NCBI GenBank assembly: GCA_949289845.1
Contig: CASEPN010000002.1
Location: forward strand, 186,001-250,000
Reading direction: 5' to 3'
Length of the DNA stretch: 64,000 nucleotides
From: an uncultured Bacillota bacterium
GTDB taxonomy: Bacteria > Bacillota_I > Bacilli_A > RFN20 > CAG-826
The translations under genes were made by a program, and so were the position numbers. How positions within the stretch are numbered: the stretch's first letter is position 1; each line of letters begins with the position of its first letter. Positions 23,400-31,427 of this stretch are shown piece by piece. Below the pieces are notes generated by a model. It was not told the origin of the DNA. It did not search any database and saw nothing but the letters and a program-made list of their open reading frames with translations.

Positions 23400-24704
23400 A
23401 TGCAAAAGAATATTGTCGATGAACCCTATCTTCCCCGCATAGCCGAACAGACGCTTGCCCGAAAATTGGCTTCCGCCGGGTGCGTGCTGATCAGCGGTCC
23501 GAAATTTTGCGGAAAGTCCCGGCTTGCTTCTTGCTATGCCGCTTCTTCAGTGGAACTGACCGATGAAGGGAGCATCGCCCTTGCCAAGGCGGATCCGCGT
23601 GCTCTCCTCCCGGGAGATTCCCCGCGGCTCATCGACGAATGGCAGAAAGTCCCGGTCTTATGGGATCTCATTCGGTCGGATTTGGATCACGGGTATCGGT
23701 TCGGGAAATACATACTCACTGGAAGCGCGACGCCTTCCGACCCATCGATAATTCAGCACTCCGGCGCCGGTCGGATTTCGACGATGATCCTTCGTCCTCT
23801 TTCCTTGTATGAATCTCGCGAATCGCTTGGTGCAGCTTCCCTGAGCTCGCTGTTTTCCGCAAACCCAGAATTCACGATTGTTCCTCCTGGGGAGAATCCG
23901 ATGACGCTTTCGCGAATGGCCTATCTCATTTGCCGCGGGGGATGGCCCCTTTCTGTTTTGGCCGACGAGTCGGCGGCTCTTGATGTGACCGAAGGCTACT
24001 ACGAAGGGCTTTTCCAACAAACGGCGGGGGGCGATGAAACCAGCGCGAGGCTTGCCAACGGGGGAAGGAGCCGCCTTCTCCTTGTGTTGAAGGAACTGGC
24101 CCGCAACATATCGACGCCGGCCTCCATCGCGGGCATGGCCAGGGACATCGCCGCCTCCGGGGAATTTCCGGGCTTTTCACCTGACACATTCATTGGCTGG
24201 AAAGAGTTTCTCGAATCCTATTTCATCGTGTTCGACATGCCTTCGTGGAACAGGAACCTCAGGAGCAGCGTTGTCACGCGAACTTCTCCCGTTCGTCATT
24301 TCTTCGATCCGTCCATCGCCGCCTGCGCGCTCGGGCTCACTCCGGAATCGCTGCTCTTCGATCTTCGTACGTTCGGCTTCTTTTTCGAGGATCTTGTCGC
24401 GCGCGACCTGATGGCCTTTGCTGAATCCATGAAGGCGAGCGTCCGCCATTACAGGGATTCCTCCGACCTTGAGGTGGATTTTATTCTGGAAATGCGGGAC
24501 GGGAGGTATGCCGCGATTGAGGCGAAGCTTGGGAGTCCTGAAGGGGTCGCCATGGGGGTTTCCTCCTTATCTCGCTTCGCCGCGCGCCTTCAGCGGGCCG
24601 GGCAGCCCCTCCCCGCCTTCCGGATGGTTCTCACCAGCCATGGCGCCTGCTATAGAGAAAAGGACGGCACGTATGTCGTCCCTCTCAACTGCCTGAGGCC
24701 CTAG
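23400..24704 (+). CDS. P-loop ATPase with DUF4143-type C-terminal domain
   Basis: A 434-aa protein. An N-terminal AAA-like ATPase has Walker A GPKFCGKS (about residues 33-40), Walker B-like RLIDEWQKVP (about 75-84) and a sensor segment YILTGSATP. The C-terminal half has the features of DUF4143: FEDLVARDLMAF, then HYRD.SDLEVDFIL, then YAAIEAKLG, an arrangement resembling a PD-(D/E)XK nuclease-like fold. Proteins of this type are common, often horizontally spread, and of unproven function. It is preceded by four 23-bp repeats and followed tail-to-tail by an unknown gene. The start is set by the TAAAAT box 8 nt upstream. Confidence 0.82.
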   Translation: MQKNIVDEPYLPRIAEQTLARKLASAGCVLISGPKFCGKSRLASCYAASSVELTDEGSIALAKADPRALLPGDSPRLIDEWQKVPVLWDLIRSDLDHGYRFGKYILTGSATPSDPSIIQHSGAGRISTMILRPLSLYESRESLGAASLSSLFSANPEFTIVPPGENPMTLSRMAYLICRGGWPLSVLADESAALDVTEGYYEGLFQQTAGGDETSARLANGGRSRLLLVLKELARNISTPASIAGMARDIAASGEFPGFSPDTFIGWKEFLESYFIVFDMPSWNRNLRSSVVTRTSPVRHFFDPSIAACALGLTPESLLFDLRTFGFFFEDLVARDLMAFAESMKASVRHYRDSSDLEVDFILEMRDGRYAAIEAKLGSPEGVAMGVSSLSRFAARLQRAGQPLPAFRMVLTSHGACYREKDGTYVVPLNCLRP

Positions 24705-25756
24705 GCGCCCTTTTTCGAGTTCGATCTCGTCTCCATCGCTTCCAGGCGCGTCGCGCGGAAGACCTTCCGGATGTCTTCGAGAAGCTGCGCCTTGTCGTAG
24801 CCGGGGGCGTTCCAGTAGCGGATGACCAAGGCGGGCTTCATCTTTCCGGTTGTCTCGACCCCGTAGAGGTAGTAGTTCGCGATCTTGCTCTTTTGTTGCT
24901 TGGTCAGCCATGCAGAGTTGCCGCTGGCCATGATCACCGCGAGGATGTCATCGCTGAGGCGTCTCAGCTCGGGGCATTCGCCGGAGAAGATGAGGGAAGG
25001 GGCGACCTTCTTGAGAGACGGGTCGTGGTCGATGGAGATGTCCGCGAGCCTCTTTGCCCTCATGGGCCTCCAAGTTTTCCCGTTGTTGTAGATCAGGTGC
25101 ATTTTCCCGTTGGCGTATGCATGCACGCGTCCGTCCGCGTTGATTCGGATGTACCGGATGTCCTTCAGGCGCAGGATTCCCGAGGAGGTCCGGAACTCCA
25201 TCTCGTCCAGCGCTTCCTCGATCATTTGCCGGTAGGCCGGCTCATCCCCGAAGATGGCGCTGGCGATGCGGAAGGGCAGGCACCAGTCCGAGGCGACCCT
25301 GTCCCAAGTGTTCACTCTGGCGAGGAACCTCCTCATCAGCATGTCGTGGCTGAAGAAGCCCATCTCCTTGAGCTTCGCCAAGAGCCTGCCTTTGAGCTTC
25401 AGCCGATTCTTTCCCTCCTTCAGGTCGCTCACGTACTCGCGGTAGAGGCGAAGGGATGAGACGACGTCGAGGTACGCGCGGTTCCGGCTCTTTTCGAACT
25501 CCTTGAGGGCGAGGGCCTCCATCGTTTCCAAGAGCAGGGAACGGGACTTGTTGTCGAGGACGACCATCGCATGAACTAGTTCCTCGATTTTCTTGTTTCC
25601 TGTCAGGCTGGCGACGTCGGGGTCCTTGAGCGCGATGCGATAGGCCCTCTTGATCCTGCTGACGTAGGACGCCGCGCTTTTGGATGTTCCTGTCTTAGGA
25701 TGCGCGTGCACCATGTAGTAGGCCGCGTAGTCGTCGAGATGCGTTTTGAGATCCAT
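24701..25756 (-). CDS. Basic protein of unknown function, 351 aa
   Basis: The product was not recognised. It is lysine- and arginine-rich and mostly helical in its first 200 residues. Residues about 1-110 (with SAASYVSRIKRAYRIAL) recall the core-binding helical domain of site-specific recombinases, but no tyrosine-recombinase catalytic residues follow. The middle (about 205-250, with IRINADGRVHAYANGKMHLIYN) is predicted beta-rich. The ATG at 25756 has GGGAGGAAGG upstream; earlier in-frame starts lack a ribosome site. It is convergent with the ATPase gene and overlaps its end by 4 nt. Nucleic-acid binding is a guess from composition. Confidence 0.6.
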   Translation of the reverse strand: MDLKTHLDDYAAYYMVHAHPKTGTSKSAASYVSRIKRAYRIALKDPDVASLTGNKKIEELVHAMVVLDNKSRSLLLETMEALALKEFEKSRNRAYLDVVSSLRLYREYVSDLKEGKNRLKLKGRLLAKLKEMGFFSHDMLMRRFLARVNTWDRVASDWCLPFRIASAIFGDEPAYRQMIEEALDEMEFRTSSGILRLKDIRYIRINADGRVHAYANGKMHLIYNNGKTWRPMRAKRLADISIDHDPSLKKVAPSLIFSGECPELRRLSDDILAVIMASGNSAWLTKQQKSKIANYYLYGVETTGKMKPALVIRYWNAPGYDKAQLLEDIRKVFRATRLEAMETRSNSKKGA

Positions 25757-25801
25757 GATGTTCCTTCCTCCCTGGATGACCACATCATGGGCTGTCGTTT
25801 T

Positions 25802-25820
25802 GAGATTTTTTAAAAAACTC
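25802..25820. repeat. Inverted repeat upstream of the 351-aa gene
   Basis: GAG(A)TTTTTTAAAAAACTC, nearly symmetrical with one bulged base, about 45 bp upstream of the minus-strand ATG at 25756. It could be an operator or part of the promoter. Confidence 0.45.
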
Positions 25821-25922
25821 GACCGTCGTCCGTTTTTCCGGACACAAATTTTCTCTAGGTCGGGAAGGGGCCGGGTGAGTTTCGAAGTCTTCTTCCGGAT
25901 GGTCACGGGGCTTAAAGGTCTG

Positions 25923-25928
25923 TATATT
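25923..25928 (+). promoter_or_regulatory. -10 box of the small CT-repeat unit
   Basis: TATATT ends 6 nt before an ATG at 25935, the same geometry as the leaderless genes elsewhere in the window. Confidence 0.4.
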
Positions 25929-25934
25929 TCTGCT

Positions 25935-26030
25935 ATGAAAAGAGAGGAGAGGCCTGAGGCAAGGACGAATCCGCGGGATCCTTTTCGGATGATTGGGATT
26001 CCTCTCTCTCTCTCTCTCTCTCTTAGGTAG
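25935..26030 (+). CDS. Possible 31-aa leaderless ORF ending in a CT repeat
   Basis: The ORF starts 7 nt after TATATT and ends 20 nt before a terminator, so the stretch 25935-26076 has the makeup of a small transcription unit. The peptide has a charged Arg/Glu-rich first half and ends in alternating Leu-Ser encoded by (CT)11. It may instead be a small RNA with no coding role. Product not recognised. Confidence 0.35.
   Translation: MKREERPEARTNPRDPFRMIGIPLSLSLSLR
26002..26023 (+). repeat. (CT)11 dinucleotide repeat
   Basis: An uninterrupted CT run of 22 bases, prone to slipped-strand length change, inside the small ORF and about 100 bp upstream of a lipoprotein gene. Confidence 0.95.
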
Positions 26031-26049
26031 TCTCGCTAAGGAAGGGACG

Positions 26050-26076
26050 GGCTCGCGCTTTCCGCGCGGGCTTTTT
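26050..26076 (+). terminator. Terminator before the lipoprotein gene
   Basis: GCTCGCGC/GCGCGGGC stem (one mismatch) followed by TTTTT. The only thing upstream that it could end is the small CT-repeat unit. Confidence 0.75.
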
Positions 26077-26123
26077 CGCATTCCTTCCCCGAAGGCTGCC
26101 AGTAGGAAAGGAGAAGGAATCCT

Positions 26124-27935
26124 ATGAAGAAGATGCCGCTCATGCTCCTCGCGCTCGCGCTCGTCGCGCTGCCGCTATCATCATGCGGGAACGATGTCGT
26201 CTCGGACACCGGGGCTTCGGAAGCCTCCGAGTCCTTGAAGCCAGTCAGTTCCTCAACCCCCGCGAAGGAGAAGTTCACCCTCACCTTCGAGGCGGACGGG
26301 AAGGTCGTCGAAAGCCTGACCGTGGAGGAAGGGGACTCGGCCGAGTCTCCCGTCGCGCCGGAAAAGGAAGGATATCGATTCCTGGGGTGGGCCTTCGACG
26401 AGGCGGGGAACCGCCTTGCCGATTTCCCCTATTCGCCGAGCGAATCCACGACCCTTTACGCGGTCTATCTATCGAACCTCGACTACTTCCTTGCCGCCCG
26501 GGAGAAGACTCTCGGAGGGGAGGGCTGGCGCTACAAGGACGAGCTTGCCATCCGGACGAAGCTTGGCGCGGGCTCCCTTTCCGTCGACGGCCCCACTGGG
26601 ATCCGGGATGGGGAGGTCGCACATGACGAGGCGGGCGAAGGGACCCACTATTCCCACTACGTCACTTCCGGCGCCCTCTTCTTCGATGGGGAAAGCACGT
26701 CCTATAGGGATGGCACCTCGCTTCTCAAGGTCGAGCAGGACGAGGACGGGAACATCACGGGCGCCACTTCCGCGGTCGCCGTGCCCGGCGTCGAGGACGA
26801 TGGCTCCACCTTCGCCAAGGCGATCTTCGAATACGAGGAGGAAGACATCCACGCCATCCTCGAGACCGAGGAGGAAGGCGTCTACGAGATCGACACGAAG
26901 ATGAATGCCTCCAGCATCATCAAGTCGATCCTGGGGAACCTGAACAACGCGGTCGTGGAGGCCATCGTCGGCGCTCTCCCCGAGACCGTACCCGACTTCG
27001 CGATGTACGTCACCTTCACGGAGGATGGCTACGTCGACACGTACCTTTATGACTTCGAGGTGGAGGTCTCCGTCGCCGGCCAGCCCCAGACCGTCAGCCT
27101 TTCCTACGCGCTCGACTTCACTTCCTACGGGAAGCAGGCGATCGCCGAGCCCTCCTTCCCTGGGCTCTACATCGAGAGGGATGAGATCGCCGGCTTTGTC
27201 GCCGAGGAGAAGGAAGCGATGGGGAAGTACTTGTCCTCGTCCGGGACTTCCTACGACTATGAGCTCAAGACGGACGTCGACTTCAGCGCCCTTTCCCTGG
27301 CCGACTCCATCACCGTCAAGGGCTCCACGAAGCGCGAGATCAAGGGAGGGGAGGTCTACTTCTCGAACATCGTCGAGGTTGATCAGATGGGCTACCTCAA
27401 CGAGGCGGCCGAGGAGTTCCCCGACTACAAGAGGACCCGCGGGAAGACCGCGGACGGGAAGGTCTGGGACGTGAACGACCGCATCTGGCCGCTCTCCGAC
27501 GAGATTGTCGAGGTTACGGGCGACACCTCGCTCGACGAGCACTACCTCCTCCCGTCCCTTCTTCTTGAGGGGGCCTACGTCTCGCTGGCGATCGACGGGG
27601 CGGATGGCACGGCCTTCCATCTCACCAGCGCCGGGGTGATCGCCCTCATGGATTGGATCGACGATTCCGTCCGGCTCGACGAGACGGGCGCGGAGAAGCC
27701 TTCGATCTGGGGCGAGGGGAACGGATATGCCGCGCTTTCCGCGGACGAGGCGCTTCTCACGATCACTAGGGAAACCGGCGTGATGACGGCGATCACCGTC
27801 TCCGTCCAAGGTTCCTACGACGCCAAGATCGGGGAGGACGAGGGGGAAGCGGACCTTTCGATCGACCTCAGCATCGCCCTCACCGCGGACGGGGAGGACT
27901 ACGTCGCTCCCGAAGATGCCGCCGACCTCGTCTAG
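26124..27935 (+). CDS. Large surface lipoprotein with an InlB-type B repeat
   Basis: A 603-aa protein. The signal peptide ends in LPLSSC (Cys about residue 21). A Ser/Thr/Glu-rich linker leads to one Listeria-Bacteroides (InlB B, Flg_new) repeat at about residues 50-115 (FTLTFEADGK..., then GYRFLGWAFDEAGN, then STTLYAVY). The remaining 480 residues are acidic, with many Thr, Ser and Asp, and were not assigned. Such repeats occur in surface proteins of gut Firmicutes, so an adhesion or envelope role is inferred. AAGGAGAAGG precedes the ATG. It is a single-gene unit with its own terminator. Confidence 0.78.
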   Translation: MKKMPLMLLALALVALPLSSCGNDVVSDTGASEASESLKPVSSSTPAKEKFTLTFEADGKVVESLTVEEGDSAESPVAPEKEGYRFLGWAFDEAGNRLADFPYSPSESTTLYAVYLSNLDYFLAAREKTLGGEGWRYKDELAIRTKLGAGSLSVDGPTGIRDGEVAHDEAGEGTHYSHYVTSGALFFDGESTSYRDGTSLLKVEQDEDGNITGATSAVAVPGVEDDGSTFAKAIFEYEEEDIHAILETEEEGVYEIDTKMNASSIIKSILGNLNNAVVEAIVGALPETVPDFAMYVTFTEDGYVDTYLYDFEVEVSVAGQPQTVSLSYALDFTSYGKQAIAEPSFPGLYIERDEIAGFVAEEKEAMGKYLSSSGTSYDYELKTDVDFSALSLADSITVKGSTKREIKGGEVYFSNIVEVDQMGYLNEAAEEFPDYKRTRGKTADGKVWDVNDRIWPLSDEIVEVTGDTSLDEHYLLPSLLLEGAYVSLAIDGADGTAFHLTSAGVIALMDWIDDSVRLDETGAEKPSIWGEGNGYAALSADEALLTITRETGVMTAITVSVQGSYDAKIGEDEGEADLSIDLSIALTADGEDYVAPEDAADLV

Positions 27936-27956
27936 CTTCCATAGGAAACGCGGTCG

Positions 27957-27988
27957 TTTGCCCTTCCTTCGCGGGGAGGGCTTTTTCT
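27957..27988 (+). terminator. Terminator after the lipoprotein gene
   Basis: GCCCTTCC...GGGAGGGC stem followed by TTTTTC. Confidence 0.75.
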
Positions 27989-28026
27989 TCCTCTATATTC
28001 CTTGAGGGCTTATAGTTGCAGCCGCT

Positions 28027-28110
28027 GGGCCCATGGCGGAATGGCAGACGCGCCAGACTTAGGATCTGGTGGGGCGACCCGTGCAAGTTCGAGTCTTGTT
28101 GGGCCCACCA
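28027..28110 (+). tRNA. tRNA-Leu (TAG)
   Basis: An 84-nt class II tRNA with GGGCCCA/TGGGCCC acceptor stem, anticodon loop CTTAGGA between CCAGA/TCTGG, a long variable arm, AGTTCGAGTCT T arm and encoded CCA. A TATAGT box lies at 28011-28016. Confidence 0.95.
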
Positions 28111-28115
28111 AGCGG

Positions 28116-28142
28116 AACCCCCCGGCGGAAGCCGGGGTTTTC
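28116..28142 (+). terminator. Terminator after tRNA-Leu
   Basis: AACCCC..CCGGC-GGAA-GCCGGGGTT followed by TT. Confidence 0.85.
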
Positions 28143-28200
28143 TTGTCTTAGGAAAGACCCGCTTGACGGGGGTCCTACCATGAAGGCAGGAGGAATCGAT

Positions 28201-28758
28201 ATGAGGAAGAGTTTTGGACCAAAGCCTTGGCTATATCCCCAGCCTGTCCTGATTCTCGGGACGTTCGATGAGGACGGGACGCCGGACGCGATGAACGCGG
28301 CGTGGGGAGGAATCTCCGACGCGGATGAGATCTTCGTAAGCCTCAGCCTCGACCACAAGACGGTGGAGAACATCAGGAAGAAGGGTGCCCTCACCATCTC
28401 GGTAGGCACGAAGGACATGGTCGCCGAATGCGACTACCTCGGGATCGTGAGCGGAAACAAGGTCAAGGACAAGGTCGCCCGGGCGGGGCTCACGTGGGTG
28501 CGTTCGGAAAAGGTGGACGCGCCCCTCTTCGACCAGCTGCCGCTTGCCTTCGAGTGCAAGGTCGCCTCGCTTGACGAGGAGACGGGGATCCTCCGCGCGA
28601 AGATCCTCGACACCCTCGCGGACGAATCGATTCTCACGGATGGGAAGATCGATCCGCGGAAGCTCGGGGCGATCGCCTTCGACGGGGCGACATCTTCCTA
28701 TCTTCTCGTCGAGGAGGAGGTCGCCAAGGCCTTCTCCGTCGGCAAGAAGCACCTTTAA
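28201..28758 (+). CDS. Flavin reductase-like FMN-binding protein
   Basis: A 185-aa protein of the flavin reductase-like split-barrel family. Its features are the N-terminal PWLYPQPVLILGTFDEDGTPDAMNAAWGG, the FVSLSLDHKTVENI strand-helix and ISVGTKDMV...DYLGIVSGNKVKDK (about residues 60-85). Members bind FMN and reduce flavins or quinone-type substrates. AGGAGG lies 7 nt before the ATG at 28201, and an upstream in-frame ATG lacks one. The last 4 nt overlap the convergent alpha-glucosidase gene. Confidence 0.85.
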   Translation: MRKSFGPKPWLYPQPVLILGTFDEDGTPDAMNAAWGGISDADEIFVSLSLDHKTVENIRKKGALTISVGTKDMVAECDYLGIVSGNKVKDKVARAGLTWVRSEKVDAPLFDQLPLAFECKVASLDEETGILRAKILDTLADESILTDGKIDPRKLGAIAFDGATSSYLLVEEEVAKAFSVGKKHL

Positions 28759-30347
28759 AGGGTCGTCACGTATATTTCGTAAGGCCGGAACTCCTCGGAG
28801 ATATCCTCGTAGTTATGGAGAAGGATCGTCCCCGGGATGTCCGGCTTTTCGCATGTCCTGGACGAGAAGTTCGCGAAGACGCGGAGCCTTCTCTCCCCAA
28901 TGCGCCTCGTGTAGCAGATCCAGTCGCCCTTCTCGAGGTAGTCCGGCTCGAAGGCGCCGTCCCGGACGAGCTCGCGGTAGAGAGGATCCTTCCAGACGCG
29001 GATCGCCTCGCGGTAGAAGGCGAGGATGGAAGAGGGGTCTTTCTCCTCGCGGGCGACGTTATATTCAGGGTCGTCCTTCCCTCCGTCGATCCACGGGGTC
29101 CCGGAGGTGAAGCCATAGCCCTTCCTGCCGTTCCAGCGCATAGGAATCCGCGCGTTGTCCCTCGCTGTGCTCGCCAGCGCCTCCATTGCCTCGCGCTCGC
29201 TCATGCCCATGTCCTGAAGGATCTGGTAATGGTTGATCGCCTCGATATCCCTGTAATCCTCAATTGAATGGAACGATCCGTTGATCATTCCGATCTCATC
29301 CCCCTGATAGATGAAGGGCGTTCCGCGGAGGAAAAGGGTGGAGGCGAACATCATCTTCGCGCACTCTTTCCGGTAACGAAGGTCGCCATAGCGGTTGAGC
29401 GCCCGCGGCAAATCGTGGTTGTTCCAGAAGATGGTGTCCCATGACTTGGCCGGGTCGGTCTCTTGCCTTTCGTAGATGATGTCGCGGTAGGTTCGGCAGT
29501 CGAAGGGGCGACAGCGCCACTTGCCGTACTTGGGGTCGTGGAAGGCTCCCCAGTCGTTGAAGAGGAAGACCATGGATAGCTCTTCCCTTTCCGGATTGGT
29601 GTAGAGCATCCGGGACTCGGTGTCCGCGCACCAGCACTCGCCGATTGCGATGGATTCTTCCTTCCTTCCGAAGGTGCGGTGGTTCAGCTCATGGAGCCTT
29701 TCATGGAGATGGGGGCCGTTCTGGAGGATGTGGCGATCAACGTCCTTCCCAATATTCTCGATGACGTCGAGGCGGAATCCGTAGACCCCTTTGTCCAGCC
29801 AGTAGTTGCATGCATCGTAGAGAGCTTCCCTCATCCTTTCCGAGTCCCAGTTCAGGTCGGGCTGCCCCGGGGCGTAGAGATGGAAGTAGTAGTCCTTCGT
29901 CTCCTCGTTCCATTCCCAGGCGGAGCCTCCGAAGGTGGCCTGGATGTCGTTGGGCTTGTCGCGGAATATGTAGAACTCGCGGTAAGGAGAGTCGAGCGAG
30001 CTCCTGGCCGAGCGGAACCAAGGATGCTCTTTCGAGGTGTGGTTGAGCACCATGTCGAGAATGATGCGGATTCCCCTTTTTCCGGCCTCCTCGATGAGCA
30101 GGTCCATGTCCTCGTCCGTCCCGAAGATGGGATCGACGGACTTGTAGTCGCTTATGTCGTAGCCCATGTCTTCCATCGGCGAGCGGAAGCAGGGGGAGAT
30201 CCATATCGCGGTCGCGCCTAGCTTCTCGATGTAGGGAAGCCTCTTGATGATGCCTTTGAGATCGCCGATCCCGTCACCGTCCGTATCCTGGTAGGAACGG
30301 GGGTACACCTGGTAGATGACGTCGTCTTGGAAGCGGGGATGGCTCAT
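28755..30347 (-). CDS. GH13 alpha-glucosidase (oligo-1,6-glucosidase type)
   Basis: A 530-aa alpha-amylase-family hydrolase. The conserved regions are DMVLNHTS (about 98-105), GFRLDVIENIG with the nucleophile Asp (about 195), GECW with the acid/base Glu (about 246) and NNHDLPR (about 315). The opening IYQVYPRSYQDTDGDGIGDLKGI and the 530-residue length fit oligo-1,6-glucosidase, dextran glucosidase or trehalose-6-phosphate hydrolase. Which one cannot be settled here, since no PTS gene is adjacent. It has a TATACT -10 box, AAGGAGAG ribosome site and a divergent promoter shared with the esterase gene. Confidence 0.92.
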   Translation of the reverse strand: MSHPRFQDDVIYQVYPRSYQDTDGDGIGDLKGIIKRLPYIEKLGATAIWISPCFRSPMEDMGYDISDYKSVDPIFGTDEDMDLLIEEAGKRGIRIILDMVLNHTSKEHPWFRSARSSLDSPYREFYIFRDKPNDIQATFGGSAWEWNEETKDYYFHLYAPGQPDLNWDSERMREALYDACNYWLDKGVYGFRLDVIENIGKDVDRHILQNGPHLHERLHELNHRTFGRKEESIAIGECWCADTESRMLYTNPEREELSMVFLFNDWGAFHDPKYGKWRCRPFDCRTYRDIIYERQETDPAKSWDTIFWNNHDLPRALNRYGDLRYRKECAKMMFASTLFLRGTPFIYQGDEIGMINGSFHSIEDYRDIEAINHYQILQDMGMSEREAMEALASTARDNARIPMRWNGRKGYGFTSGTPWIDGGKDDPEYNVAREEKDPSSILAFYREAIRVWKDPLYRELVRDGAFEPDYLEKGDWICYTRRIGERRLRVFANFSSRTCEKPDIPGTILLHNYEDISEEFRPYEIYVTTL

Positions 30348-30398
30348 GGTTCTCTCCTTTTTGGTTGGTTCTTATAGTATAGGAGAGGAGGATTTCCT

Positions 30399-31340
30399 AT
30401 GGGCTTCTTGACGATGGACTCTCCCTTCCGGGAATACCTGGATTCCGATTTCAGGAAAGGCTTCGGGGACTTCTTCCTGCCTCTGCGCGCGAAGGAGGAA
30501 GAGCTCAGGGAATTGACGATAGGGGAGGCCCTCGCCCGGAACGGGATCGAGGAACGGCTCCGGGAAGACACCCTTGAAGGAATAGAGGACGCCCTTGGAA
30601 GGGATCTGTCCACCTTCGGGCACGTTCTGCCGCACAACAGGGCGAGCCGTTACCTTTCCTATGAGATACAAGGCGAGAAGGGGAAGGTAATTATTCTTCC
30701 CGGGGGCGGCTACGAGTACGTGGCCGGGTTCGTCGAGGGCTACCCGATCGCCAGGGAGTTCAACAAGCTCGGCTATAGCGCATATGTGCTGAACTATTCC
30801 GTCGGGGAGGAGGCGCGCTTCCCTCGTCCTCTCTTCGACGTCGCGGGTTCGGTCACGGACATCATTCCCCCTGGGTCCAGGAGATATGCGCTCCTCGGCT
30901 TTTCCGCAGGCGGGCACCTTGCCTCCTATTTCTGCACAAAGGAGGCCCAGGCGATGACGGCGATGGTCGCCAGGCCGGGCGCCCTTCTTCTCGGCTATCC
31001 CGTGATCACCATGCGGAGCGCCACCCATGGAGGGTCTAGGCTCCGCGTCCTTGGCGAGGATATGAGCGATGCCCGCATGGACATGCTTAGCGTGGAAAGG
31101 CACATCGACCACGGCTACCCGCCCACATACTGCTGGTGCGGGGAAAAGGATGACTGCGTGCCGTCAAAGAATTCCCACGATTTAGAAGAGGCTTTGCGAA
31201 AAAACAACGTGGAACATGAGTTTTACTACGGGGATTTCGCCAAGCATGGCCTAGGGGACGGCCACGATAGCCCGATGGAGGGCTGGATCGAGCATGCAGC
31301 GGTCCTTCTGGACCGTTGGCTTGATGATTATTTCTTCTAA
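30399..31340 (+). CDS. Alpha/beta-hydrolase esterase
   Basis: A 313-aa protein. The oxyanion-hole segment VIILPGGGYEYVAG (about residues 98-111), the nucleophile elbow GFSAGGHLA (Ser about 169) and late Asp (CGEKDD) and His (KHGLG) residues make a complete triad. It resembles the acetyl-xylan/BD-FAE type of esterase, with an extra N-terminal region of about 90 residues. It may remove acyl groups from sugars, which fits the neighbouring glucosidase. GGAGAGGAGG lies upstream of the ATG. Confidence 0.82.
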   Translation: MGFLTMDSPFREYLDSDFRKGFGDFFLPLRAKEEELRELTIGEALARNGIEERLREDTLEGIEDALGRDLSTFGHVLPHNRASRYLSYEIQGEKGKVIILPGGGYEYVAGFVEGYPIAREFNKLGYSAYVLNYSVGEEARFPRPLFDVAGSVTDIIPPGSRRYALLGFSAGGHLASYFCTKEAQAMTAMVARPGALLLGYPVITMRSATHGGSRLRVLGEDMSDARMDMLSVERHIDHGYPPTYCWCGEKDDCVPSKNSHDLEEALRKNNVEHEFYYGDFAKHGLGDGHDSPMEGWIEHAAVLLDRWLDDYFF

Positions 31341-31410
31341 ACCCTCCTCTTTTTCCTTCTTTTTGTCTTCGAGTGGATTCGCTCGGTTTCTTCATGCCTA
31401 ATCGAGGTGA

Positions 31411-31416
31411 TACAAT
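31411..31416 (+). promoter_or_regulatory. -10 box of the LPG synthase-like gene, short leader
   Basis: TACAAT ends 11 nt before the ATG at 31428. No Shine-Dalgarno lies between. The box sits inside an AGGTGATACAATCACCT inverted repeat that could be an operator. Confidence 0.5.
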
Positions 31417-31427
31417 CACCTCGCCTT

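Noticed and set aside
24701-25906. Longer form of the 351-aa protein starting at 25906
   Set aside because: The extra 50 residues lack a ribosome site and cover the likely promoter and palindrome. The ATG at 25756 has GGGAGGAAGG upstream.
23160-26120. Whole accessory stretch as a transposon or integrated element
   Set aside because: No transposase, integrase catalytic residues, terminal inverted repeats or target duplications were found. The genes are single units with own promoters.
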